From positions 1 to 26,820 of the forward strand of contig CALRZT010000021.1 of the NCBI GenBank assembly GCA_943372725.1: a stretch of 26,820 nucleotides of DNA, in the 5' to 3' direction. Numbering within the stretch: position 1 is the first letter of the stretch; each line of letters begins with the position of its first letter. A program made the position numbers and the translations under genes. Below the pieces are notes generated by a model. It searched no databases, was not told where the DNA came from, and saw only the letters and a list, made by a program, of their open reading frames with translations. Source of the DNA: CAMDHY01 sp943372725 (GTDB lineage: Bacteria > Pseudomonadota > Alphaproteobacteria > Rhizobiales > Segnochrobactraceae). Below, piece after piece: positions 8,407 to 15,570 of the stretch.

Positions 8407-9053
8407 CGCCACACCCCGTCGTCGCGGGGACCCGGCCCCGGCGCCGCCTTCTTCTCGCCCGTCGCGGCCGGCCGGTCGCCCCAGGCGCGCAGGGCCTGCC
8501 AGCATTTGCGGTCGAGCCGGTAGCGCTCGACCGCCATCATGCCGCGCAGCGCCTTCGAGTGGCGCAGCCCCGTGCCGACCCACTGGAAACCGCACTTGAC
8601 GATGACCCGGCGCGAGGCCTCGTTGGTCATCCGGCAGGACGCCCAGACCTCGTCGAGCGGGCTCGAGCGGAAGGCGTGGTCGATCACCGCCTGGGCCGCC
8701 TCGGTGGCGTAGCCCTGGTTCCAGAACGGCTCGCCGATCCAGTAGCCGACCTCGGTGTCGCCGGTCGCGGGCTGCGGCCCGAAGCCGACCGCACCGATCA
8801 CCGGCATGCCGGGCCGCCGCAGCCGCACCAGCAGCCCGCGCCCCGGCGAGGGCGTTGTCACGCGCGCGATCCACGCTTCCGCGTCGGCGCGCTCGTACGG
8901 ATGCGGCATGGTGGCGAGATTGGTCGCGATCTTCGGATTGTCGGCGAGCGCCGCAAGGGCAGCCGCATCCTCCCGGCGGGGCGCGACCAGCACGAGGCGC
9001 CGGGTGGTCAGACAGTCGTCGTCGTCGTCGAGACTCTCGTCTTCCGCGAACAT
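8403..9053 (-). CDS. RimJ/RimL-type GNAT N-acetyltransferase
   Basis: A protein of 216 residues and a second member of the same family as its downstream neighbour. It has LTTRRLVLVAPRREDAAALAAL at the start, then VGYWIGEPFWNQGYATEAAQAVIDHAF as the cofactor loop, and NEASRRVIVKCGFQWVGTG at the end. An acidic N-terminus (DESLDDDDD, from a short GAC/GTC-type repeat at 9015-9032) and a Lys/Pro/Gly-rich tail of about 25 residues flank the fold. ATG 9053 has GGAG seven bases upstream. It is separated from rpmA by a 164-nt gap holding a strong hairpin, so it may have its own transcript or be read at a lower level than the ribosomal genes. Confidence 0.92.
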   Translation of the reverse strand: MFAEDESLDDDDDCLTTRRLVLVAPRREDAAALAALADNPKIATNLATMPHPYERADAEAWIARVTTPSPGRGLLVRLRRPGMPVIGAVGFGPQPATGDTEVGYWIGEPFWNQGYATEAAQAVIDHAFRSSPLDEVWASCRMTNEASRRVIVKCGFQWVGTGLRHSKALRGMMAVERYRLDRKCWQALRAWGDRPAATGEKKAAPGPGPRDDGVWR

Positions 9054-9078
9054 GGGAAATCTCCGGTCCGAAACGCAC

Positions 9079-9106
9079 GAGGGGAGGCGTTCGACCGCCT
9101 CCCCTC
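9079..9106 (-). terminator. Strong hairpin after rplU-rpmA
   Basis: An 11-bp perfect stem (GAGGGGAGGCG at 9079-9089 with its complement at 9096-9106) closes a 6-nt loop between rpmA and the acetyltransferase gene. On the minus strand it is followed by GTGCGTTTCGG, only a weak T-run. It probably terminates or attenuates the ribosomal-protein transcript. A smaller hairpin with a 6-bp stem lies upstream at 9147-9162. Confidence 0.6.
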
Positions 9107-9217
9107 CGCGCTCGCCGGAGAGTGACGGTCGTCCCGTCAGCCCCCGCGGTCCTGAAGGACCGTCCTCGCACCGGGGTCTGAAGAGACACCGGCGCGGGGA
9201 CTTCCCTAGGCCGGCTT

Positions 9218-9487
9218 CTACTCGGCGGCTTCCGCCGTCGGCATTACGGAAATGTACGTGCGGCCGTTGGCTTTGGCCTGGAACTTCACCTTGCCCTCGA
9301 CGACGGCGAAGATGGTGTGGTCGACACCCATGCCGACGCCGGTGCCCGGATGCCACTTCGTGCCGCGCTGGCGGACGATGATGTTGCCCGAGACGACAGC
9401 CTCGCCGCCGAACTTCTTGACGCCGAGGCGTCGGCCGGCCGTATCACGACCGTTGCGGGACGAACCGCCTGCCTTCTTGTGAGCCAT
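9218..9487 (-). CDS. rpmA: 50S ribosomal protein L27
   Basis: The 89-residue sequence begins MAHKKAGGSSRNGRDT and contains RLGVKKFGGE, VRQRGTKWHPG and GVGMGVDHTIFA, which identify bacterial L27. Its N-terminal tail reaches the peptidyl-transferase centre of the large subunit. The N-terminus begins directly with the mature-type AHKKAGGS sequence, with no Firmicutes-style cleavable leader. A clear AGGAG precedes ATG 9487. It lies 32 nt downstream of rplU, the standard operon. Confidence 0.98.
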   Translation of the reverse strand: MAHKKAGGSSRNGRDTAGRRLGVKKFGGEAVVSGNIIVRQRGTKWHPGTGVGMGVDHTIFAVVEGKVKFQAKANGRTYISVMPTAEAAE

Positions 9488-9519
9488 GGAGCTCTCCTCT
9501 TCCTACCCGTTTTCCGACT

Positions 9520-9849
9520 TCAGGCGATCGCCGCGGCGCCCGGCACGATGCCGGTGATGCGCACGACGGTGAGCCGCTGGCGATGACCGTTGCGGCGGCG
9601 CGAGTTCTTGCGGCGCCGCTTCTTGAAGACGATCACCTTGTCGCCACGGGTCTGCTCCACCACTTCGCCGGCAACGGAGGCACCTTCGATCATCGGCGCG
9701 CCGACGACGGTGCCGGCCTCGCCGCCGACCATGAGGACCTCGCCGAAGGTCACGATCTCGCCCGCCTCGGCGACGAGCTTCTCGATCTTCAACTGGTCAC
9801 CTTCGGCGACGCGGTATTGCTTGCCGCCGGTCTTGATCACTGCAAACAT
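9520..9849 (-). CDS. rplU: 50S ribosomal protein L21
   Basis: The sequence starts MFAVIKTGGKQYRV and has the L21 core EKLVAEAGEIVTFGEVLMVGG. The basic region FKKRRRKNSRRRNGHRQ follows, then LTVVRITGI, all diagnostic of bacterial L21, an rRNA-binding large-subunit protein. The length of 109 residues is normal, with a short Ala-rich end. AGGA lies upstream of ATG 9849. It is the first gene of the run that continues to rpmA and the obgE-proBA-nadD group. Confidence 0.98.
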   Translation of the reverse strand: MFAVIKTGGKQYRVAEGDQLKIEKLVAEAGEIVTFGEVLMVGGEAGTVVGAPMIEGASVAGEVVEQTRGDKVIVFKKRRRKNSRRRNGHRQRLTVVRITGIVPGAAAIA

Positions 9850-9871
9850 CGTCCGTCACGTCCTGCATTTT

Positions 9872-9885
9872 CGGCCGATCGGCCG
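9872..9885. repeat. 14-bp perfect palindrome in the rplU leader
   Basis: CGGCCGATCGGCCG is fully self-complementary and lies 23 nt before the rplU start codon. In the rplU transcript it could form a short stem, followed by AAAAT and then the AGGA ribosome-binding region. It might act in translational control of L21 or be a chance product of high GC. Confidence 0.35.
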
Positions 9886-10089
9886 GCCGGGGCCGGTCTC
9901 GCTCGACACACGTTGCGCGCCCTTCGGTGCCGCGGAAGGGGCCGGACTGGTCGGACGGGCCGACCGGCCTGGCGCGGTTTCCGCGGACTTGCGAGGGACG
10001 AGCCGGACAGCCCCGGATCGGGACAGCGGCAACGTCGGAACCTCGGGCAGCGCGTTTGGCGGGATTCCCCCGCCTTTTCGCCCGGGCGG

Positions 10090-10116
10090 TCTATACGCTC
10101 GCGCCCCGTGCGTCAA
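10090..10116 (-). promoter_or_regulatory. Candidate rplU promoter
   Basis: On the minus strand TTGACG (10116-10111) is followed by TATAGA (10095-10090), a good match to sigma-70-type boxes. The 15-nt spacer is shorter than the usual 16-18. It would give rplU a leader of roughly 230 nt. The rest of the 9850-10345 gap holds no convincing gene; open frames there are proline/arginine-rich and lack family features. Confidence 0.45.
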
Positions 10117-10345
10117 CGCCGGCGGGCCGCGCACGTGGCCTGTTCCTGGTTGCACCGGCCGGTTTTGGGCGGTCTCCGCGGGGGCGTTGCAGAGCGGCAT
10201 CACCCGCCGGCGGCGAGGATGCCGGCGGCGTCACGCCAACCGCCGGCTCCGGACTGTCGCTGCGGCCTCGCACGCACCGGGCGCGCCCCCGCCTCTGAGC
10301 CCGTCACGCGACGGGCAGCGGCGCCATTGCCGGTCTGGCGGACGG

Positions 10346-11026
10346 TCACGACCGCCGCCCGTCTCCACGCCGTGCCGTGACGGCGAGGCGGGCGGCCGTC
10401 TCCTGCTCGATCTGCGGCCAGAGCGCCTCGAAGCCGGCGGCGTCGACGCGACCATAGTGCTCGAACGCCAGCGCTGCCGCGGTGACGACGCGCAGCCCGT
10501 GGCGGCGGCGCCAGCGGGAGAGCCGCCAACGATCGCCCGAGACCGGCAGCCGGCCGGTCGGCAGGAAGGCGTTCGCGGCCGCCAGGCGCCCGGCAACGAC
10601 CGGGCGGACCGCAGCCAGCCGGTAGCCGGTCGATTCGTAGAACACGGCGCGGGCGACCTCTTCCGCCGAAAGCCCGTCGACGAGGAGCCCCGGCTGGCGG
10701 CACGATGGCGCGGCCACGAGGACCGGGAAATCGGCGCCTTCCACGCGCAGGGCGGCGTGGCCGGGCAGGAGCGCCGGCTGGCAGGCGAGAGTGTGCTGCG
10801 GTCGACCGAACACCACCGCAAACAGCGCCGGATCGCGCAGGGTGCCGAACAGGAACAGAGGCAGGTCGTCCGGAGGCGAAGCGTCCAGCGACAGGGCGTT
10901 GGGCCGCAAGTCGGGCGGCTGGTGATCGGGCTCGCGGGGACATGACGGGCGCCCGCTCACACCGCCAGCCGGTGAGGGCAGGAGAGATCTTTGGTGGCCG
11001 CCGGACGCATCCATCGGTTCAGACAT
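10346..11026 (-). CDS. Gamma-glutamylcyclotransferase-like protein
   Basis: The core LPLFLFGTLRDPALFAVVFGR matches the beta-strand and substrate loop (YGTL-type) that opens proteins of the gamma-glutamylcyclotransferase/AIG2-like fold. It is followed by LRVEGADFPVLV..PGLLVDGLSAEEVARAVFYESTGY, where the Glu in FYES may be the acid/base residue. This family breaks down gamma-glutamyl amino acids or related amides; the real substrate is not known here. The start is uncertain: ATG 11026 gives 226 residues with about 55-60 Pro/Ser-rich residues before the fold, while GTG 10960 would remove about 22 of them, and neither has a clear ribosome-binding site. It stands alone between the rplU leader and tRNA-Ser. 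Confidence 0.72.
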   Translation of the reverse strand: MSEPMDASGGHQRSLLPSPAGGVSGRPSCPREPDHQPPDLRPNALSLDASPPDDLPLFLFGTLRDPALFAVVFGRPQHTLACQPALLPGHAALRVEGADFPVLVAAPSCRQPGLLVDGLSAEEVARAVFYESTGYRLAAVRPVVAGRLAAANAFLPTGRLPVSGDRWRLSRWRRRHGLRVVTAAALAFEHYGRVDAAGFEALWPQIEQETAARLAVTARRGDGRRS

Positions 11027-11227
11027 CGGAGGCTCGATCGGAGACTGCTGACGGGAGCTTACGGCCGAGTGGCCCGCCCGCTCCAGCCCCGGCGGGCCTG
11101 CGACGGACGCCGACGCTCCGACGGGAGTGGCTCGGGGTTGGCCGGGCACTCGCCGGTCGCGGGGTCGACGCACGCCGCCCGCGGAAGCGTCTCGCGACAG
11201 GCCGCGCACGACATCGAACAGACCCGC

Positions 11228-11256
11228 TTGTCCGGCCGGCCGGCCGTGTGTATTGT
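11228..11256 (+). promoter_or_regulatory. Candidate tRNA-Ser promoter
   Basis: TTGTCC (11228-11233) and TATTGT (11251-11256) are separated by exactly 17 nt, about 60 nt before the tRNA. Each box departs from consensus at two positions. A 6-bp inverted repeat (CCACGG at 11281, CCGTGG at 11301) lies in the presumed leader. Confidence 0.45.
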
Positions 11257-11316
11257 CCGCGCCGCTCGTCGACCGGCGGCCCACGGACGTTTGTTGTGGG
11301 CCGTGGACACGTTCTC

Positions 11317-11406
11317 GGAGAGGTGCCGGAGCGGTCGAACGGGGCGGTCTCGAAAACCGTTGGGCGCGCAAGCGTCCCCAGGGTTCGAATCCCTGCCTCT
11401 CCGCCA
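11317..11406 (+). tRNA. tRNA-Ser (anticodon CGA)
   Basis: A 90-nt type II tRNA. The acceptor GGAGAGG (11317-11323) pairs with CCTCTCC (11396-11402), followed by discriminator G and an encoded CCA. The anticodon stem-loop GGT-CTCGAAA-ACC gives anticodon CGA, reading UCG codons. A long variable arm (TGGGCGCGCAAGCGTCCCC) and the T-arm with GGTTCGAATCC complete the serine-type structure. The 3' end doubles as the left attachment site of the element that follows. Confidence 0.97.
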
Positions 11407-11415
11407 TTCCAGATC
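11396..11415 (+). repeat. Left attachment repeat (tRNA-Ser 3' end)
   Basis: CCTCTC-CGC-CATTCCAGATC covers the 3' acceptor strand, discriminator, CCA and nine bases beyond. It matches 20787-20806 except for the middle three bases. Confidence 0.7.
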
Positions 11416-11426
11416 ATAAGTGACTG

Positions 11427-11445
11427 AAGTCAAAAGACTTTTTTT
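11427..11445 (+). terminator. Intrinsic terminator of tRNA-Ser
   Basis: AAGTC (11427-11431), an AAAA loop, GACTT (11436-11440) and then more T's, giving a 7-T run at 11439-11445. This is a short stem with a strong U-tract, 20 nt after the tRNA. It lies just inside the element, so the element would supply the tRNA terminator. Confidence 0.6.
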
Positions 11446-12231
11446 GCGCGCTTCGACGACACCCCAACATTTACCCCAACTAATTCCGCGTCTGCAGGCG
11501 AATGCCGGCGACCTCTAGCGGACGGCTTTCGGCGCTCCTGGGTTCGATCTGCACACTCGGCACAAGATTGTTGCGACGCCATCGGAAGCCCTGGGTCGCA
11601 CCGCGAGGGGCGCCTCTGAGCGCAATCTTTAAGGAGTTGAGCGGGCCGACTTGTCGGTCGTTCCAAACAGCGTTTGACCGAACCATGACCGGCCGACAGG
11701 CCCACTGCGGCCGCGACCATCGCCATCGAATCCTCAGCAATCAGCCGATAAGGTCGACATGCCGCTGGTCCGCGAAACCAGGGCGGTGGGCACCTCTCGA
11801 CGCGGCTGCGGTGACGCACAGCCCACGATGGCGCGCTCGCCCCCTGGAGTGCTTCGGCGCCGGCTTCAGAGCGTCGCAATGGCGTTGCTGACCCGCCACG
11901 GACCCCGCTGGATGCATACCATGACCCGGTGGAGCACTCCCGCGGCCCACAACCTTTAATTGGTGGAATAGGTCAACTTCCGGCGCGGACCTTCGCAAAG
12001 GTCAACATTTGACAACATCCACCACTTTGCAGCGCTTCTGAAGGGAACTCAGCAATGCTGCATTTCGCTACGATTCCAGCTACTTAACTACAGTCCCGCT
12101 GGCGGTGCGGTCCCGGGGAGCCCGTACGGGTGAACGACTGAAATTCGCATCCGACGTCGGAAACACCTGAACTTTGCGGATATATTTGGGAGAAACCGCA
12201 CATCGAGACAACATTTCCGAACATGCGCCGC
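11446..12231. other. 786-bp stretch with no convincing gene
   Basis: This stretch between the tRNA terminator and the small primase-linked gene is where an integrase would be expected in a tRNA-linked island. The open frames on both strands are short, overlap each other and show no tyrosine-recombinase box residues (Arg, His-x-x-Arg, Tyr). Two perfect 10-bp palindromes, CCCGTACGGG (12121-12130) and CCGACGTCGG (12151-12160), lie near its right end, close to the 3' end of the minus-strand operon. AGGTCAAC occurs twice (near 11969 and 11999). Base composition looks less GC-rich than in the neighbouring host genes. Confidence 0.6.
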
Positions 12232-12798
12232 TTATCTGCGGTTGTATCGACGGTATCGCCCGTCATCGCCTCGCGCGTAGCCACCGTGTTCGTCGATGGA
12301 CACCACACTCATGCCGGCCAGCCGGTCCAGAGGGCCGCCGGTGCCGAGGAGCTCAGTCGCGGACCAGCCGCACGCCAGGGCTTCGGCGCCCCATTCGTCG
12401 GCGAGGATGGAGGCCGCCTCGAGTCTGGCTTCCTGCGATCCCCCTGCCCGCCATGGCGGCGGGTTCCATGTACGGATGGCGACGAGCGCCTCTGAGATTT
12501 CGCGGGGAAGGCCCCCTTCGAACTCGTGTATCGCCGCAGCTTCATCGAGTTCGGCTTGCAGCCGTTCTCGTAGCGCGAAAAGAGCCGGCGACAGTACAGG
12601 CGTGTCGCTTGCGCCGAGAGCGCCGATTGCTCGGCGGTCTTGCCGACCGGCGCACTCCCGGCACGGTATCGCACCGGGAGCGCCATTTGTGCCGTTTGAG
12701 CCGATAGCCTCCCCATCGGTAGATCTTTCGGGAAACTCGCCTTCGTCCGTCGGCGGCTTCTCGCGCAGTGCCCGCGCGAGATCGCCCCACTTGCCCAT
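12232..12798 (-). CDS. Small hypothetical protein next to the primase-helicase gene
   Basis: A protein of 188 residues with no domain I recognise. The first 70 residues are polar and probably disordered, including a short Cys pair (CRECAG). A helical part follows, with LRERLQAELDEAAAIHEFEGGLPREISEALVAI. A C-terminal stretch LADEWGAEALACGWSATELLG precedes SVVSIDEHGGYARG. The WGxxALxxGWSxxEL pattern is, from memory, seen in small proteins beside primase/helicase genes of alphaproteobacterial islands, so I take it as part of the element's replication module. Its ATG shares one base with the stop of the upstream gene (TGATG), implying coupled translation. Confidence 0.72.
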   Translation of the reverse strand: MGKWGDLARALREKPPTDEGEFPERSTDGEAIGSNGTNGAPGAIPCRECAGRQDRRAIGALGASDTPVLSPALFALRERLQAELDEAAAIHEFEGGLPREISEALVAIRTWNPPPWRAGGSQEARLEAASILADEWGAEALACGWSATELLGTGGPLDRLAGMSVVSIDEHGGYARGDDGRYRRYNRR

Positions 12799-15266
12799 CA
12801 GGCCACCTCCCCGAGGGCCGGGTTGATCTCATAGTCCGCCTTCTGGCGGCCTTTGGTGCCGCCCGCCCGCGACGGGCACTTGCGGATGAGCCCGCCCTCT
12901 TCGAGGACGTCGCAGGCCGCGGACATCACCTTCGCCTCCCGAAACGGACCGCCGATCTTCCGGCGGAGTTCGCGGGCATTGAAAGTGAGTTTCCGCTCCG
13001 CCCGCACCGTCTCGCGCAGCCGGCGCCCGAGCGTCATCGCGTCGCGCTCCGCGTCCGGCAGAACCGCGTCCCCGAGCACCCGTTCCGCCATCGGCAGGAA
13101 GTACTCGTCCAGCATGGCGCAGGCGGTAGCGACGGCCGGGAGCGAGATGGCGGTCGGCGGCGGCGCTTCGCGCGGGCCCGACGCCCACCATAGGAACTCG
13201 ATGATGCAGGAGAGCCTCAGCGCGTGTCCGCGCGCCTTGCCGAGTGTGCCGGCGTACAGCCCCGACACGTTGTTGGCCCGCTCCACGACTTCCCGGCCGA
13301 ACCGCTCGAGCGCGTCGAGGGCCGCGGACGTCAGCGGCACGACGACGGGCTGCGGCTCTCCGATGTCGTTCAAGCCCATTTCGAGGTCTGCCAACCGCGT
13401 GATGATCGGCTCTGCCTTGTCCTTGAGCGGAAGTCCGCGCGCGATTCGAAGCTCGGGGAGCACGTCCGGCCACGCCCACAGGAAGCGTGCGATGAACCCG
13501 TCTTCTGCTCCCTTGAGTGCCTCGTTCAACTTGTCGGGCTGGATGCCGCCGAGGACGCCGATCGACAGGCGGCGGATGACAATCGGGACCGGGTGCTTCA
13601 CACGATCGACCGTGTAGAAGCGCCCACCGTAGCTCTCGAGCGCGAACGAGAGGTCGGCGTCCCGGCTGCCGTAGCGGCCGAAGCTCGCGAGCCAGCCGCT
13701 GAGCTCGTCGCGGTGCATGAGGAGCCCGCGCGGGTTCCCGGCAGCGAGGAGGGCCTGTTTTTCGATCGTCGCGTCTCCGAGGATGACGCGCTGGCGCTCC
13801 GGCAAGTCGGGGTCCTCAGCCTCGGCCGGCTTGGGCGGGACCGCATCCATGCCCCCCTCCTCGGAGGCCTTCCGGACCTCGGCCTCCCACTTCTCGCGAG
13901 CCGAATTCGCGACCAGGCGCCGAACTTCGAATTCCCGCAGCCGGTCCCCGTGGTCCGCCGCCAGCTTCGCTTCCGCCTCGCGCACGAGTTCGACCACGGA
14001 CGACATCGCGGGGGACTTCCCGCTCGACGGATGTCCGACGATCGCAGCCCACAGGAGCGGCGGTTCCTTCCAGCCGGAGCCGGCGAGCGGCCAGCGGACG
14101 TTGGCGAGCATTGCCCCGGCGAGTGCGAGCAGCGGCACCACGACGTAGTCGATGGCCGTCGACGATCCCTCCGCTTTCAGGATCGCCCATTCTCCGAGGA
14201 CGTCCCCGAGCCAGCGCACGTCGAACTGCGGGGACGAGCGACGGCCGCCGGTCAGGACGGTGAGGTCGGGGGCATCCCAGTCCGCCGTGGCAGCGGGCAA
14301 GGACGTCGAGCAGGAGTCGCTCAAAGGCTCGTGCGGCACCGCCATGCCGGACTCCAGGCCGCTCTGCAGCGTCCGGACCACGGTCGAGTAACCGTCTTCC
14401 GCGATGAGACCGTTCTCGGTGCAAGCGCCCGTGAACGCGCCCTCCACGACGGCACGATCGATCCAGCCGGCACGAACCATCCGCCCCATGCGGTAGGACA
14501 CCGCGTTGAGCAAGTCGTTGCGGTGGCCACCGGAGCAGGCGGCCAGTTCGGCCCGGTTTCCCTGCAGTGCCGCTTCCGCGAAAGCGATTTCGCGCGCAGC
14601 CGTCTCGACGGGCTGGGGCGGCGGCATCACGGCCGCGGGCTCCGGCATGGTGGCTCTCTGGTGGAGTTCCGTCGCTGTGGGCGGTCGCGCGCAGGCGCCG
14701 AGCAGGTCGTCCACGGCGACGAGGAAGTCCGCGATCATGCTCTCGGTGACGAGCGTGAGGGCGGCGAGCGCCGTGGTCTCGGGCGATCCGCCGCGCCATT
14801 CGTACTGCGCGCCGGCCGGGTGGGCACCGTCAGCCAGGAACTGCTGCCCTCGGCCGAGCACCTCGATCCGCTTGCAGGCGCTGGCTCGCTTCTTCGGCTC
14901 CCCTTCTGCGGCGCGGTAGAGGATCAGCATCCGCGGGCTGTCGGCCCGGTAGCGGGTCGGGCCGCGGCCGAGGACGCGGTGCGCGATTGCCTCGACCGCG
15001 GCCGCCGTCACGGGGTCGTCGATGTCGATGTCGATGGCCTGCAGCCCATCCGCGAGGATCCCCGTGGAGAGGGCGCGCGGGGAGACGATGAAGCCCTCGC
15101 CCACGCACTCGGGCGGGGTCTGGCGAGCGCGCTCCGGCCAACGCACGCCGTGCGGAGCCTTGCTTGCGGATTTGACGGGGACGGGGCGGTAGCCGTTGGC
15201 CCAGAGGGCGTGACGGAGCGCGCACACGCGCGCTGCGTCGTCGCCGAACTTGCTCTGCTCGTCCAT
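12798..15266 (-). CDS. Primase-polymerase / DUF3987 helicase fusion (element replication protein)
   Basis: About 822 residues. Residues about 10-170 look like an archaeo-eukaryotic-type primase-polymerase: DIDIDDP (about 77-84) carries the acidic metal residues, and GRGQQFLADGAHPAGAQYEW is the later conserved part. The second half is a DUF3987 ATPase: Walker A GHPSSGKS at about residue 411, an acidic box LMHRDELSGWLASF at about 515-528, and RRLSIGVLGGIQPDKL as a sensor region. The C-terminus has a winged-helix-like segment (FNARELRRKIGGPFREAKVMSAACDVLEEGGLI). Such fusions start replication of plasmids, phages and satellite islands. ATG 15266 follows the HTH gene stop by 2 nt; GTG 15272 overlaps it. 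The frame upstream of that is a shadow. Confidence 0.9.
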   Translation of the reverse strand: MDEQSKFGDDAARVCALRHALWANGYRPVPVKSASKAPHGVRWPERARQTPPECVGEGFIVSPRALSTGILADGLQAIDIDIDDPVTAAAVEAIAHRVLGRGPTRYRADSPRMLILYRAAEGEPKKRASACKRIEVLGRGQQFLADGAHPAGAQYEWRGGSPETTALAALTLVTESMIADFLVAVDDLLGACARPPTATELHQRATMPEPAAVMPPPQPVETAAREIAFAEAALQGNRAELAACSGGHRNDLLNAVSYRMGRMVRAGWIDRAVVEGAFTGACTENGLIAEDGYSTVVRTLQSGLESGMAVPHEPLSDSCSTSLPAATADWDAPDLTVLTGGRRSSPQFDVRWLGDVLGEWAILKAEGSSTAIDYVVVPLLALAGAMLANVRWPLAGSGWKEPPLLWAAIVGHPSSGKSPAMSSVVELVREAEAKLAADHGDRLREFEVRRLVANSAREKWEAEVRKASEEGGMDAVPPKPAEAEDPDLPERQRVILGDATIEKQALLAAGNPRGLLMHRDELSGWLASFGRYGSRDADLSFALESYGGRFYTVDRVKHPVPIVIRRLSIGVLGGIQPDKLNEALKGAEDGFIARFLWAWPDVLPELRIARGLPLKDKAEPIITRLADLEMGLNDIGEPQPVVVPLTSAALDALERFGREVVERANNVSGLYAGTLGKARGHALRLSCIIEFLWWASGPREAPPPTAISLPAVATACAMLDEYFLPMAERVLGDAVLPDAERDAMTLGRRLRETVRAERKLTFNARELRRKIGGPFREAKVMSAACDVLEEGGLIRKCPSRAGGTKGRQKADYEINPALGEVA

Positions 15267-15268
15267 CT

Positions 15269-15478
15269 TCACTGGGCCAGACGCGGGTCGATCTGGAAGC
15301 GCGGGAGGCCGTTGAGGTAGTCTTCGAGATCCTGCTCCAGGATCACCGTCTTGGAGCCGAGCTTGCGGGCTTTGAGCCGGCCCGCGTTCAGTTCCTGGTA
15401 GAGGTGCGTTCGGCCGCAGCCGATGACGCTGAGCGCCTCGTTGATGGAGTACGCGCGGGGAGCTTTGGTGGTCGTCAT
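15269..15478 (-). CDS. AlpA/excisionase-type helix-turn-helix protein
   Basis: A 69-residue protein with the compact HTH_17 pattern: AYSINEALSVIGCGRTHLYQELNAG, then RLKARKLGSKTVILEQDLEDYLNGLP. This is the fold of excisionase/AlpA regulators of prophages and satellite islands, which bind DNA to steer excision or switch on the replication genes. It lies directly upstream of the primase-helicase gene with its stop overlapping that gene's start region, so the two are surely co-expressed. The 90-nt gap upstream holds a candidate operator. Confidence 0.9.
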   Translation of the reverse strand: MTTTKAPRAYSINEALSVIGCGRTHLYQELNAGRLKARKLGSKTVILEQDLEDYLNGLPRFQIDPRLAQ

Positions 15479-15499
15479 GTTGTGCCTCGCTCTTCAAAT

Positions 15500-15519
15500 G
15501 CACACGGGTGGATGTGTGC
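15500..15519. promoter_or_regulatory. Inverted repeat upstream of the HTH gene
   Basis: GCACAC (15500-15505) and GTGTGC (15514-15519) form a dyad with an 8-nt centre, 22 nt before the HTH gene's start codon. A TCTAAT box (minus strand, near 15534) just upstream could be the -10 element, with no clear -35. An operator for the HTH protein or another regulator is plausible but untested. Confidence 0.35.
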
Positions 15520-15570
15520 GGCGAGGACTGAATTAGACCGAGGTTCGGCGGAGGTGGTGAAGCAAACAGG

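Noticed and set aside
9015..9032. GTC trinucleotide repeat
   Set aside because: It encodes a run of Asp at the acetyltransferase N-terminus; too short to suggest phase variation.
9856..10203. 115-codon frame upstream of rplU
   Set aside because: Pro/Arg-rich with no domain, and it spans the candidate promoter and leader.
11059..11433. Minus-strand frame across the tRNA reading WRRGRDSNPG
   Set aside because: This is the antisense of tRNA-Ser, a familiar false protein produced by serine tRNA genes.
11430..11879. 149-codon minus-strand frame ending VGVNVGV...KKVF
   Set aside because: No family pattern, overlaps other equally long frames, Arg/Ser/Pro-rich, and ends within the tRNA terminator; not a recombinase as far as I can see.
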